From NCBI GenBank assembly GCA_028583685.1, contig JAMXIF010001194.1, positions 23,659,471 through 23,723,470 on the forward strand: a DNA stretch of 64,000 nt, read 5' to 3'. Source of the DNA: Petaurus breviceps papuanus. Lineage: Eukaryota > Chordata > Mammalia > Diprotodontia > Petauridae. This document shows, in pieces, positions 47,847 through 60,855 of this stretch; positions within the stretch are counted from its first letter, which is position 1; every line of letters begins with the position of its first letter. The notes under the pieces are model-generated. The model was given only the letters and a program-made list of their open reading frames with translations. It did no database searches and was not told where the DNA came from. Made by a program: the position numbers and the translations under genes.

Positions 47847-50414
47847 AAAAAATTTGTAACTCAAAATCTTGTGGAAATGAATGATGTAAACAAAAAATAA
47901 ACATAAAATTTAATTTTAAAAAATCTCATAAGCAGTTTCTATCTAAAACCAAAAGCAAGCGTCTTGTGCAATGGGGATAAGCTAGAACTTTTTCCAATAA
48001 ATATGAGAGGAAAGAAGGATGCATTCTCTCCCTACTATTATTGGATATTGTCTGGAAATATCAGCAACAGCAATAAGAAAAGAAAAAGCACTCAAAGGCA
48101 TAAAGATTGGTAAATAGAAGATAAAACTATCTCTCTTTGCTGATATGATGGTGTACCTGGAAAAATCCTAGGGAATAGCACAGATGCTAATTGAGACAAT
48201 TAAAAGTTTCAGCTAAGTTGCAAGCTACAAAATGAATCCATAAAGATCAACAGCATTTCCATATAATAACAAAACACCAGAAACAATAATAAAAAAAATC
48301 CCACTTGAAATAACTACAAAACGCATAAAATTTCTGAAGATCACCTTACCAAAGCACATAGAAGACTTGTATAAATTTCAATACAAAGTGCTCCTTAAGG
48401 AAATAAAGAACAATTTAAATAGTTAGATGAATATTCAGTGTTCATGGTTAAGCTAAGCCAATATAAATAAAAATGACCACACTACTGAAATTAATATAAA
48501 GTTTTAATGCTAGACTAAATAACCAAAGGGATATTTTGTAGAACTTGATCAAATCATAACAAAATTCATTTGGAAAAATAAAAGATCTAGAATATCATGG
48601 GAAAAGATGAAAAGAAGTAGGGACAAAGAGGGAATAGCACTTTCAGGTCTCAAACTATATTATAAAGCATCAAAACAATCTGATATTTGTTTAAAAATAG
48701 AGAGATAAATCAATAGAACAGACTATAAAAGGAAGAATCAGAATTAATAGAACTCAATAACTCAATGTTTTGTAAGTGGAAAATATAAATTACCTAGGAA
48801 AAAACTCATTATTTGATAAAAACTGCTGGAACAACTAGAAAGCAGTCTGACAGAAATTAAACTTAGGCCTAGGATACCACATTCCACAATACATTTTAAA
48901 TGGCTACAGGACTTTCATATTAAAGATCATGCTATTAAAAAATTAGAAGAGAAACAGATCATACACTGCTCAAGATATGCGTAGGAGATGTTTTCATTCA
49001 TAACTGGATGAGAGATGGAGGCAATTTACAAAAGATAACTGATTACTTGAAACTGAATAGCTTCTGTACAGACAAAATTAATGTACCTATGAAAAGAAAT
49101 GATGTGGCTTAATAGGAAAAACCTTTGTATCAAATTTCTCTGCTAAGAGTTGTGTACTGAAGATATACAAACAATTAATAAACATATATGTGTATATGTA
49201 AATGTATATGTATATATGACTAATAGCTTTCCCCAATAGATAAGTGATCAAAGGATTTTAACAAACAGTTCTCTAAAGAATAACTCCAAAATATTCACAA
49301 TCATGTGAAAAAATACTCCAAGTCACTTAAAATAATAGAAATTCAAAGCAAAACAATCTTGATATTTCATTTCACACCTTGCAAAATGAAATAATGACCC
49401 AAAAAGTTATAATAGTAAATGGTGGAAGGGTTTTGAAAAGATAGGCACACTAATACATTATTAGTGGAGTTGTGAAATGTTACAATCATTTTGGGAAACA
49501 ATTTGGAATTAAATGCTCATATCCTCTGAATCAGAGACTCCATTATTGAGTTCATATACTAAGTCAACTCTAATAAGAAGGAAGTTCCTGTATACACCAA
49601 AATATTGATGGTAGCATCTTTTATAATAGGTGAGAATTGGAAGCAACAGGGAATAGCTAAACAAATCATGGTACATGAATATAATGGAATATTACCAGGC
49701 TGTAAGAATTGATGTATGATAAATACAGAAATTCATAGAAAGATCTGTATGAACTAATGCAGAATCAAGTAAACAGAGCTAAGAAAACAATATGCATAAC
49801 AACAACAATGAAAATGACAAGAATTACACACTGAAAAATTAAAAATAAATGTAACAAAATTATAAAGATCAAGATATTTCCTCAATTGAGGAAATATGAG
49901 AGTACCCTCCAATCCATCCCTTAATGAAAGAGGGAGGCTTACAGGTTGAATGAATGTTTTCATATTTTTTCAATGTATGAATCAGTTGTGTTGATTTTTT
50001 TCCCCTCTCTAAACATATTATTTATTAATTGAGATGATTCTCTAGGAGGGGGAGGGGGAGAGAAACAGGATTACTGTATGACATAAGAAAGAAAAGATAT
50101 CAATGAAAACATTTTTAAAGCATAAATTTTAATTATTAGTGTTTTGTTTGAGAGAACAATCTCAATGAAATTTTATAGAAAACATTTTTAAAGCATTAAT
50201 TGAGCTTGATGGACTACTGTAAGTCAATTTTAATAGTTTTCTAAGAAATTAATATTTTTAAATTTTGTTTCAGAACTTAGCATTTAACTTCTATCATATA
50301 ATACTATCAAAAGGAGTCCTGAATTGTCTACTGAAATAATAAATGAACATTTTGCCTTTCTTTAAGACGTTTTAAAACTTACTTAAAAAAAGAATCCCTG
50401 CTCTACAATAATCT

Positions 50415-50446
50415 ATTATATATATATATATATGTATATATACATA
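50415..50446. repeat. (TA)n repeat
   Basis: TATATATATATATATATATG and related units. A 9-10 base C run follows at about 50494-50503. Confidence 0.9.
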
Positions 50447-50743
50447 ATTTTAACCACAGGAACTAAATAGATGTGAAACATTTTTTTCATCTCCCCCCCC
50501 CCCGTCCCCACCCCAATAATTGGACTGGCTTATTTTCACCAGTGGTACCACTCTACTTTCCCTTGACTTATAGTAGCTGTTCCTTAAACTCCACGTTCTG
50601 TCTATCATCCCCTCTGCCCTCTAGAATACCTAGCTTCCTTCAAGAGTATGCTCAGGTATTGCATCCTATGGAAGCCTTTCTTGATTTTTCCCACTTATCA
50701 GTGTTTCCTTCCTACCTCAAATTTTATGCTGTATTTGCTTATA

Positions 50744-51230
50744 AGAGTGATTAAGACTAAGAAATGAGGAAAAGAATGGCCTCTTTAGTAAAAAAAAAAA
50801 AAAATCAATGTGGGAGGGGAAAGACCCTCAGGGTTTCTGGCCAAAACAGAAACAATTGCTTTTTACTTTCACTATGGGGCTTGACCTGGGACCTACTGCT
50901 GGCCAATCAATAACAACCAGAGTGATTTGGCTTTAAGGTACAGGGCCTTAAGGAACACTTCCTCCCACCCCCACTCCCCCTTCCATAGCCACAGTCGAAC
51001 TGAGACCTGTTAAAGATCTTAGCTTTAAAAGGCCAAGGTCTCCCACTGTATCCAGGACCATCTCCAATTGTTCTGATCTATATCTCACCCCTGGAGCCAG
51101 ATGGCTCTGGAGATGAAAGTAAGGCATTTTGCACAGCCCTCCCTAGTTTAAATCCAATTCACTTGCAAGTCATGGTATCACCTCCCTGATGTCACGGTCC
51201 TTTTTGAGAATGAAGGGCAAACAATTTATA
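50744..51230 (-). repeat. unclassified dispersed repeat, reverse copy
   Basis: In reverse: TTGTTTGCCCTTCATTCTCA, GACTTGCAAGTGAATTGGAT, GTGGGAGACCTTGGCCTTTT and, at the far end, AAGAAATGAGGAAAAGAATG. The forward partner is at 59116-59345. Confidence 0.65.
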
Positions 51231-51379
51231 TGTGTAAATTTTGCAACCCAAGATAGAGTAAAAGATCTTTAAAGTAAGAGACTGTTTCATTTCAACCTCC
51301 AGCATCCTATACATAGTAGGCACTCAATAAATATTCATTGAATGGGATTGGATTTCATTATTTTTCCTTCCAATATTCT

Positions 51380-52265
51380 GAGATTCAGCCAAACTAAATT
51401 AGCTTTACTTTTCACTTTCCCAACTCCAAACTTTTCTTATTCCTTATGTCTGGAATGTCATCTTTTCCTTATAGCTTCTCCCAGTCCTTTAAACCCAGTT
51501 CAAACACCACCTTCTCTGTGAAAGTTGCTCAAATTTCACCCCAACCCTTTAGCAATAATCTTCATCCTCTGGGGCCTCACCTAGCACTAAGCCAATACCT
51601 CTTTTGTGTACTTGCCCCATATTGTTTTGTATTATGGTATTGGTGTGCATGTCTAATCCCCCTCCTAGAGTGTAAGGAGGTCACAGTATATTATGGAAAG
51701 TCCAATTTTTGTGTATTTAAAGAGAAATTGGGGAGAAAACCCACTCATTTTAATCCTTAAAAAGCAAATCTGCTTAGTTTTAGGGCTTCATTGTTTGTGG
51801 GTTTTTTTTTTTCATATTTGAAATGTTATGGCCATGTAGCTTCCAAAACCAGACCCCACCTTCTTTTTCTGGCCTTATTTCATCTCTTCACCACACATAC
51901 CCTATACTTCTAACAGAGTAGTTTCTTTACCTTTCCCCTGAATGTGTATTGTATATTCCCACTTCTAATCCTTTGTTAATAGTTTACCTGCCAGGAACAC
52001 CTTCCTCCATTTTTGTCCTTTTACAAGTCCTCTTGTCTTGGTGGAGCTTTATCTACTGCTCTAGCAACAGCAGTCTTTCTCATCTCCAAATTTCTGTCAC
52101 GTTTATTATATCTCTTTACTAATGCTTGACATTTCAAATAATATATTTTGTACTCCTGAAGGGACATAATACCTTTTATTACAGTTACATGTTAGCCTAT
52201 CTTGGCTCCCCTGCTAGACTGAAAGATTATTAAGGGCAGGAACCAAGTCTTAGTCATTATTTTTG
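51380..52265 (+). mobile_element. L2-like 3' region fragments
   Basis: 51440-51760 (TATGTCTGGAATGTCATCTT, CACCACCTTCTCTGTGAAAG) and 51850-52265 (CTGCTAGACTGAAAGATTAT, GGGCAGGAACCAAGTCTTAG). Confidence 0.5.
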
Positions 52266-52520
52266 CAGCTAGGTATCACAGAAGGTAGAAAAAGGGCTCT
52301 GGAGTCAGAAAGATTTAAGTTCAAATCTAGCTTCAGAGATCAATTAACTGTATGATTTTAGTCAAATCAATTAACCTTTGTCTGTCTCAGTTTCCTCAAC
52401 TGTGAAATGTAGATCATAACAGGACCTCTCTCCCAGGTCTGTTGTGAAGATCAAGTGAGATTAAGTGCTTAGCACAGTACCCAGTACACAGAAGACTCTT
52501 GATAAATACTTGTTCTTTTC
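52262..52520 (+). mobile_element. MIR copy, nearly full length
   Basis: GCAGCTAGGTATCACAGAAG, TCTCAGTTTCCTCAACTGTG and TTAAGTGCTTAGCACAGTAC. Confidence 0.75.
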
Positions 52521-53403
52521 ACTTCTCCCCTTTTCATTTTCCTCAACACTTATTGTCTTGAATGAATGAATTTTCTCTCATTTTCATATCACTTAATAAA
52601 TGTGTGTGTATCATGAATTTTGAAGCCAAATAGAAATGACTTTTTGATTATCCATGACATCATTCTCCCTTTCTTTAAAAAAAAAAATGACTTTTCAGTT
52701 TTGTGTCTGGTGGCACACAAGCCCACACAGATCACCTGCCATCTTCCTTGAAAATTAGTGTTCGAGACTACAAGCTGCCATTTTCCCCTCAAGCCTCAGC
52801 TTGCCTAGATTTGGCTAGATTCCAACCTTTGTTGCCAATTCTGAAAGATTCATTCTAACTGGCAAGACGCCTGCTGAGCTGCATGTTCCATATAGGCTGC
52901 AGAATGAAGATTGAGAGAATGGTCACTTTGGCATAGATACCAATCCCTATAGAGAGTAGCTTTACAGAGGAGTCAGGAGGCTAGCAGTCCACAGCTAAAC
53001 ACTTCTGGTTCCCCTAATGACAAAGGGGTTTGGGAAAAGCCCAGGCTCTTCACATACTTCCTTGTTCTCTCAGATCTGGTAGAGACTATTTACAGATTCC
53101 CAAAGCTGCTTATCTCTCCAGCTCAGCCAAACCCAGTAGAATCCTAATTCCTCCCTGAGAATATTAATTTACTCTTGATCTCCAACTGAATATTGACGAT
53201 CCATATTTTCTGGATCCAACCTGCCACCCCTTTGGAATGGTCCTGTCCTTGGTAGGAAATGGTAGGTCTAGAAAGTAAAGAATCTAGGTAATACAAAACC
53301 CAAATCAGGTTGGAGACCACTGTTTGCATACAATATATAAAGGGGTGAAAACACCAACAATAATACCTTCCATATCCTTTAATAACCAGAGCTATTCCTT
53401 AAG

Positions 53404-53458
53404 ACATCTCATTAAAATAATATTAAAAATGACACATCTCATTAAAATAATATTAAAA
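53404..53458 (+). repeat. tandem duplication, period 30 bp
   Basis: A 25 bp unit beginning ACATCTCATTAAAATAATAT is repeated exactly at 53404-53428 and 53434-53458. Confidence 0.97.
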
Positions 53459-54547
53459 GAACATCGAATTCAACATTAATAGGGTTTCTTCCTCAGGTGG
53501 CAGTGTAAAAATTCATTAAATCTATAGATAAGCCCAATCTTAACCAAATAGAATCATTTTTGGGTAAAGCATATTCCCTTAGGATACTTTTAAGAGGCTA
53601 GACCTGGTATTTGATTGAATACTATGGGCCTTTTGTGGACAGATGGTTAGAAACAAGAAGGGAAGGAATAAACCCATTTATTTTATTTGTAAGCACTGCA
53701 GAAAAACTTCTGGGGGGCCCAGACAGATGGGTCTGGGTCCTGGAATCTGAGTGTTAACATCTGGGTGGTAAATGCATTACATTTGATTTAGCTGGCACTA
53801 AGGAATGACTAATTGGTGCCTTCCATATGGAGAAGAAAAAATGAAAATAACCATTGCAGATTCTCTCTCAAGAACTATTCCCCATCCTCACACATATTGA
53901 GAAATGACCACTGAGGGTTAAGGTGAAAGGAACAGAAGATAGAGAGAAATTGGCTGATGTTTATAAGCCAAACCTCAGTTACCTGGAGGGAAGGGGCTGG
54001 GGGAAAGGAGAGACTTGGAACAGTCAATCTCTAGAGAATTTAGGCAGATTCCAACTGAAAGGGGAAAAAATATCTCTAAATTATCAGATTTTTTTTTCAA
54101 CTTCCCAGGAGCCCTGAACAAACTGGGCATAAAGGAGGTAACTTCTTTATTTCCTTTGGGAACCTGGTTAGCTAGGAGTTTGTGACGAAGTCTGCTGAGC
54201 TGTATCTTTCTCCTGCCCTGGAGGAGGGACTTCAAAACCAATGGGAAAGAGGTAGGAAGGGCTGCTGAGGAGAGCAACAGCTCAGTCCCAACATCAGGGG
54301 CTCCTTATCAACTTTCCCCATGCATATTTCTGTGCGGCTTTAGGGCTACCTCCTCCTTTCCCAGCAACAGACCAACATAATTGGTATGATGAAATAAAAA
54401 TGGGACTCACTCCCTGCTCAGAGTATGGTTCCCATGCTAATTATTGAAGCGATATAAATTTTTTAAAAGTCAGAAAGAGCAAATGAGGCAGAAGACAAGG
54501 ATGTCATGCAATTTCCTAGGTAGCCTGAAATTATTTTTTCTGTTCAT

Positions 54548-54730
54548 TTAGGGAGTCATTCAACAAGCATTTATTAAGTGCCTACTGTATGCAATGGAAG
54601 GGTAGGGTCTGGGTATAAAAAGGCAAAAAACAATAGCCTCAAGGATTTTCCATTTTGCTGTGGGCACAGGTAGTCCTGAACACAGATCAATGTAGCATGC
54701 ACACAAGGAAAATATAAAGTGATTTGATGG
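54548..54730 (+). repeat. ancient mammal-wide interspersed repeat fragment
   Basis: CATTCAACAAGCATTTATTA, AGTGCCTACTGTATGCAATG. Same family as 22443 and 6331. Confidence 0.55.
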
Positions 54731-55288
54731 TACAGGGTGCCAAAAACTATGAGGATGAGGAAAGGCCTAGTGTAAGAGATGGCCTTGAGTAGACTAGAAT
54801 TCTTACTTACATATTTGAAATTTGCCTTTCACACCCAACTTGTCAGAGAGAGCTTCAAATCAGATTGAAGCCATTTGGATTTGTCTGTAGAGAACTGAGA
54901 TGTCTAAATATGTGCTCCAAGTCAGCCTCAATTTACATATATTTTCATATTTGAAGAATTAAATTCCATTTTAAATGCATTAGGGAAACCTCCACACCAA
55001 TCAATTTATCTTTTATATAAATTTGGGTTTTCATATGTTTGCTGTATATAAGCTAAGGTCCACTTCTATTTATCAATAAACTTGACTGGGGTAGGACAGA
55101 CCAGTAGATACAAATCACTCTATATAGGAGGGGGACAAAATGCTACACATAAGCAAATTCTGAAGATGTCTTTATGTCTGTTAGGAAAGTCCTGCAAAAT
55201 TCTTTTGGATTCAAGATCATCCTAAGGAGTTTCACAGGAGCACAGATTGAGAGTCTGAAGGAACCTTAGAGGTATCTAGTCATTTTAT

Positions 55289-55495
55289 AGGGTGGTTAGA
55301 TGGTACAGTGGATAGAGCATTGGGACTGGAGTCAGAGTTCAAATCTGACTGCAGACACTTGCTAGCTGTGTGACCCTTGCCTATGTAAAACTGGGGATGG
55401 AAATGACAAACCACTCTCCATTATCTGCCAAGAAAACCTCATGGACAGTTGGTCCACAGGGTCACAAAGAATCAGAGGCTACTGAACAACAGCAA
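55289..55495 (+). mobile_element. RTE-tailed SINE nested in a MIR-like repeat
   Basis: Head TTAGATGGTACAGTGGATAG, tail AGAATCAGAGGCTACTGAAC and AACAGC. Perfect 11 bp duplication AGTCATTTTAT at 55278-55288 and 55496-55506. MIR traces continue at 55507-55565, and another MIR is at 55610-55760. Confidence 0.92.
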
Positions 55496-56115
55496 AGTCA
55501 TTTTATGGGTGAAAATACAATCTAGAGAGGTTAAATGACTTTCTCTGAGTCACACAGGTAGCAAGTGTATGTGCTGCAAAAGACTGATTGCTAGAACCAT
55601 AGACATGAAGAGACAGTATAGCCTAGTGGATAGAGAGATGGCCTTGAAACCAGGAAAACTTGGGTTCAAGTACTGCCCCTGACACATATTGGCTACATTC
55701 TTTAACTTCTCGATGCTCTAAGTAGCTCTCTACAACTGTAAATTGAAGAGAAGGGGCCAACCTCATTTGTTGAGGGAGTCTTTTCACCTGAGATTTCCCT
55801 AGATCAAGGGAATCACAAGACTATTCTCTGTTCCCTATAGACTCAAAGAATGACATAGCTGAAAAGGATGATGCAACTCATGGAGGACAATCCCCTTAAA
55901 ATATGAATGACAAAATTGAGACTCAAGGGGGGGTGAATTTACTTGCTCAAGGCCACACAGAAACATAGCAGGGAAAAGCACTCAGGTCTCTTGTCTAGTC
56001 CAGGGCTCTTCCCAGGGCACCATGCAGCACTCTAGAACAAATACAGAAGGCCAAAAATACCTTCTCTGGCACTGAGAGGAGGGGTGGAGGAGAGACATTA
56101 TGGGATAGAAACTCA

Positions 56116-56226
<111 letters not shown>

Positions 56227-56357
56227 CTATAAGCACCCATATGCCCCAGAATCAAACACAATAAAAGAACAAGATGGTTAGAAATGGAGAAGAAGGGAAG
56301 GGTGAAAAGAGGGCAATGCATGGAAGAAACAAGGCTCATCCCTTTTGACACACTCAC
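56227..56357 (-). other. CHRNA4: CHRNA4 intron 3 (131 bp)
   Basis: A short GT-AG intron with donor GTGAGTG and acceptor CTTATAG, free of repeats. It is the only compact intron seen in this gene. Confidence 0.95.
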
Positions 56358-56402
56358 CTGCTTCACCCACACGTTAGTGGTCATCATTTGATTCTTTTCA
56401 TC
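56358..56402 (-). CDS. CHRNA4: CHRNA4 exon 3: 45 bp micro-exon
   Basis: The exon is 45 bp, bounded by a TTTAATAG acceptor and a CAG-GTGAGTG donor, and encodes DEKNQMMTTNVWVKQ. This is the 15-residue exon typical of neuronal nicotinic receptor genes, in the beta-2 strand region of the ligand-binding domain. Both ends are phase 0, so skipping it would keep the frame and delete 15 residues. Intron 3 between it and exon 4 is only 131 bp. Confidence 0.97.
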
Positions 56403-57309
56403 CTATTAAAGGCAAGGCAACACAAAAAAGAAGCTCATTATTTTTCCATTGAGCAGTGGGGACCCTTAGTAAATCATCTGATTTCCCAGTTCTTCTTCTT
56501 CTATAAACTCAACAACAAAAAGGCCAGAAGCCTACTCTGGAACAGACGTAAAGAGAGGCTGTTTTGCCTGTGGCTGTGGCCACACAACGAGCACCTAGAG
56601 CACTTATAATCAAACTTCCATTAGGTGGTAGCGGGGACTGAGATGAGAATGAGTGTATTGCCCTGGGGAAATTCTATAAACCCTTCAAATAAAGACCCCT
56701 GAGAAAGGCTTTGCCAAGCCTTCAGTAAACTTGGATTGTACTCCTTTATTTGATCGACATTGTATCATGAACCTGAAGTCAAGTGAAGAAATCTCTGAGT
56801 TATACATATAGGCCTTCCCCATTGTCAAGACCCACCCTTCTGGACCTTCCCACTCAGACCGGAGGAAAAAGGATTCTTTCCCACCATGTATACCATGATC
56901 TGTTCTGTCTTATTATTTCTTGGTTTGGTACCCCAGGAAGTAAAATTGTTCTTACTCTTCCTCAGTTTATAAATTGCATGTCCAATCCTGAATTTCTTAC
57001 ATAGCTGTTCTGTAACCAGATAAGCATCTGTCCTCCTCCCTCTACCTCTCCCCCTTGCCTCTGACTGTTGTTACTTCAAAAAAAAAGTTCTGTCTTCTCT
57101 CTTTTTCTACCACCTTCATTTCTGAATATATTCCTCCCATTATCCTACCTAGCCAGTCATCCCTTATAACAAAACTTAGAAGAATAATAAAATAAATTGA
57201 GCAAAACTATCAACACATCGGCTGAGTCTGACATTGTATGCAATGTTCCATACCCATAGTGCCCCACTGTATGGCAACCACACTGTCATCCCCAGGACAG
57301 CTGCTAGCA

Positions 57310-57795
57310 TAGGTTCTTACTAGGGAAAGATAGCTATTTAAGGGGTCAACAATCTTTTTAAATTACATTCATTAGTTCAGGGGGAAAGTCAGCACCTTGA
57401 ACTTTAGAGAAAATACAAACAGAAAATACAACAGAGAAATAAAGACTAACAGACAGGGCTCTGACTGCTTGAATCAACTATACACTTTACATACATCCCT
57501 GGACCAAGACAGTCTTTACATCTGAGCAGTCAGGGAGTTCTGAACATGCAGCCACTCAGAATATCAACCAGGGAATCACAAGATCCTTCTCATAAGTGAC
57601 TCCTCAAAGCAAAATACCAACTCAGAGTATATATACACTTCTCAGAGTCAGAAGGCATCCTGACCCTTGTGACTCAGTGCTTAACAAGAAATTAGCAAAA
57701 GGTGTGAAAGCCTACAAGCAAGTCTCTCCTAAGCAAGCTTTCTTTAATGGGCTGCAGGTGAGGCCTGTTAATGAGCAGGGAAGATCTTAAATCCT
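57310..57795 (-). mobile_element. possible solo LTR fossil
   Basis: A block running from AGGGGTCAACAATCTTTTTA to TTTAATGGGCTGCAGGTGAG with the base texture of a marsupial endogenous retrovirus LTR, in reverse. No internal coding region is next to it. Ends are uncertain. Old. Confidence 0.25.
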
Positions 57796-59115
57796 ATTAA
57801 CATTATACCCACATCTACAAAGAAGGGAGAGAAGTACATTTTCTCATTTGACCTTTCATATCAAGACCAGGACTGAGAGATGGATACACAGAGAATAAAC
57901 TTGAATCCTGAGTTGGGGTAGGAGATGAAGCCTGGGAATCCACACAGCACCCAATAAAACTCTCTTCATGGTTGAAATATCTGGGACTGATGGTTCTTGT
58001 CACTGGCCATCCATGGTTGCCTTCCATGAAGAAACAGTGATAGGAATTCTAAGTTCCGGAAATTTCAGCCATGAAAAGGCAGTGGCAAATGCTGAAAGAA
58101 TTCCCAGGGGGGAAACCATATGGTCCTGTGAGAGGAGCAAACCACAATGACTGAGAAATAGCAGAAGCCAGGAGTAGTGGCAGGGTGTCAAGTGTTCCTG
58201 GACATATCCTCTAGGAAAGAGAAAAGGGAATTTCCTGGACAAAACTGAGTTTCTGGACAGATCCTTCAGAAGAGAAGAGGAACGCGCAATTATGTGGTAA
58301 TAGGAACAGCAGAGGCCTGAGCCACAATGAAGAGGATCAAATATGAACCTTGCCTGCTACTATTACAGTCATCTATGGTTCAACCTTGTGATTCTAATGA
58401 ATCACTCTGGCTCCTGCTCCTGCCCAGGGCTGCTCCTGGAAACCTAATAATTGGGTTGATCTCTTCTCCTACACAGCCTACAATTACGAAGACTGTGCAG
58501 GGGTGATGGCAAAGGGTGAATGATTCTAGCAACTCCAAGAACAAAATTCCTATTTGGGGGAGGCCCCAAACATTTCGATAATATTTTAGCGTTGGTAGGA
58601 TTCATAGTTACGTAGGAAGAGTGGGGGAAAGCTCAACAGAAGATGAGAGGTCATCTGGGCATTTCTTTTCTGCAAGTGTGTCAACCAAAGGGCAGAGGAC
58701 TAGACACATCCCTAGAGGGAACAAGAATTGTCTTGGTTGTCTACAGGCTTCTGTGAATCCTTTAAGTATTTGCATTTTCTACAGATTGAAGAAAATTGAC
58801 AAATTGACTGATTGTCTTGTATCTGACAAAATTAACTTGAGTGCTTATAAAGGATTTGAGGACTCTATGTACTCACAACTATAAAGTCCTAGACATATTT
58901 TGATATCTTTTGATGGAACCCTAAAGAAAGGAGATCAACCAAATCATTAGATTTCCAGAGCAAACCTGGGTAGGATATGAGCCAGAGTGATTCACTAGAA
59001 TCACAAAGTTGAACCTAGTTTCTATAAAGCCAAGGCTTTACTTAACTCAAAGCTGAGAACTTTAATGCATTTCCATTAGCTAATCCTGCCTTGGTTCAGC
59101 GCCATTACATATACT

Positions 59116-59345
59116 TGTGGTTGTTTGTCCTTTGTTCTCAAAGAGGACCAATGATATCACAAGGGTGACTTGTGAGTGAATTAGATTTAAGTGGGGTAGA
59201 GCTGTACAAAGTCATCAGCCTGATTCTCTCCTCCAGAGTTATTGAAGTCCAGTGGCAAGATAAAAGTCCAGATGACTGGCAAAGACCCAGGCTTCAGTGG
59301 GTGACCTTGGCCTTTCTAAATTAAGGTCTTTTTCCAGGCCCCAGT
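59116..59345 (+). repeat. unclassified dispersed repeat, forward copy
   Basis: TTGTTTGTCCTTTGTTCTCA, GACTTGTGAGTGAATTAGAT, GTGGGTGACCTTGGCCTTTC match, in order, the reverse complement of 51050-51230. Confidence 0.65.
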
Positions 59346-60134
59346 TTATCTAGGTTGGAGTGATTGGATTGATGTACTCCATTACCCTCACAAATTCATT
59401 AGGTTAAAAGTAGGGCAGAAGAAATCTCCATTCCCCTAGAACAGTGAAAGGTCTTATTTTCCTATAACCAAAAGGCCTCTCCCTTTCAGAGGGGAAAGCT
59501 CAGGTGCACAAAAGGACACATATGAGTAAATATTGCTGGTACCCTTATGGCATTAGAGAAATGCTTGGATGACAACAACAAACACTTAGTTTCTACTAGT
59601 AAAAGAAATCTTCACCCACATCTTCACTGGGACATTTGGGATCTTTGCTGAAAATCTGACTTGCTTTTCCCTTTGTCTCATCTGTGGTAAACAATGCTCT
59701 TCCATTTAAAAGTCATGGTTTCCTTTGTCCTCCTTTGTCCAATTTCCTGTCATTCCTCTGAGTTTGACTTTCCATTCCAGTATCAACCCTTCTAGTTGAA
59801 CACCTCTGAAATCACTCAGGGAAAGGGAGATTGGTAGACTGATGGAGGACTAGAAAGGCACTGCTCCTCTGGAAGCCACACATGAGAAATGACCAAGAGG
59901 GATAAAATATACACGGTGCATTGCCTGAGGGAAATGTACAGAGCCCACTTCTTGTACACAGACCTCACCCTCCAGCTGCTCATTCCTGGAGATTTCCTTT
60001 TCTCTAGTAAAAATGCCTTCCCTGGCACAGATGGCATAAACTCAAATTCATTCTAGTGCCTGAAAACACATTGGTAATCCTGTAGCATAAACCTGGGTCC
60101 TTTAGCACACAGAAAGACATTCATAGACTCAAAC

Positions 60135-60690
60135 AAACACACACACACACACATAACCACGTACATTTATACACTCATTAAAACACACACTAACGTATAC
60201 CAACATACACCTATATTAACACTCATATGCTAGCATATGCTATAGTGGCTTTACACTCACAATAACAAGCACATATTAACACATACACGCATAGAACCAT
60301 AAGTCTATCCCCCTCATTTTACAGATGAGGAAACTGAAGAACAGAAAGGTTTAGTGAATTGTCCATGATAACACAGTAAGTCTCTGAAGTGGGATTTAAA
60401 GTAGGTCTTTCTGACTTCAAGCTCAGCATTTCATCCCCTACACTATTTGGCTTCTCATTCATAATTAAATGTTTGCTCATACTCATACTAATGTTCACAT
60501 GCTAATCCATACACAGAATCACATGTTAACACATGCTAATGAGCATGCAATCATTCATAAACACTCACATGTTCATTCCCATATTAACCCACGTTCACAT
60601 ACATGCTGACCCATTTATATAACGTTAGACACACTCGCCAGAGCCCCCTCAGATATACTGTTTGGACCCAGTTTTCATGCCCACTGCTAC
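60135..60690. repeat. degenerate ACACATGCTAA-type array split by a MIR
   Basis: A (CA)n start at 60136, then many variants of CACATGCTAACAC and CATACTAATG on both sides of a reverse MIR (60311-60455: ATTTTACAGATGAGGAAACT). Confidence 0.6.
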
Positions 60691-60855
60691 ATCAAAGGCT
60701 GCTTAAATTTACAGTAAATAGCTGTGCATATATAAATAAAATGAAGTCAGGCTGGGGCATTGTTAATGCAACTTAATTGAATTATTTACTGCCGGCAGGC
60801 TCTTTTCTGTCATAACAGCCAGGGGTGTGACTGACAGAAAGTGCTGGGACACAAT
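60690..60855. promoter_or_regulatory. candidate non-coding conserved element
   Basis: Repeat-free AT-rich block with AACTTAATTGAATTATTTAC, GTTAATG and a GCCGGC palindrome, in intron 2. The call rests on composition only. Confidence 0.15.

Larger units (their letters stand above)
45059..47918 (+). mobile_element. HAL1: full-length ORF1-only LINE
   Basis: Starts GGTGGAGCCAAGATGACAG like marsupial L1 5' ends, carries one ORF1-like gene (45791-46863), then about 1 kb of 3' UTR with no reverse transcriptase or endonuclease, ending TTTAATTTTAAA. Perfect 17 bp target duplication AAAAATCTCATAAGCAG at 45042-45058 and 47919-47935. The bottom-strand cut TTTTT/AAAGG suits the L1 endonuclease. The absence of ORF2 with both ends intact marks it as a half-L1 (HAL1), a family known in other mammals, that uses L1 enzymes in trans. 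Confidence 0.88.
44470..50130 (+). mobile_element. old L1 LINE (ORF2 part to 3' end) with two nested elements
   Basis: 44490-44570 encodes residues like FIQEIIHYDQVGFIQEYKNG from the L1 reverse transcriptase. 44960-45040 gives QYPFMLRTL-type residues. After the HAL1 insertion, 48130-48170 gives LSLFADMMVYL (the catalytic FADD region, decayed), followed by TPETIIKKIPLEITTKRIKF. 49680-50130 is the 3' end. There are many stops. It is antisense to CHRNA4. Confidence 0.85.
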
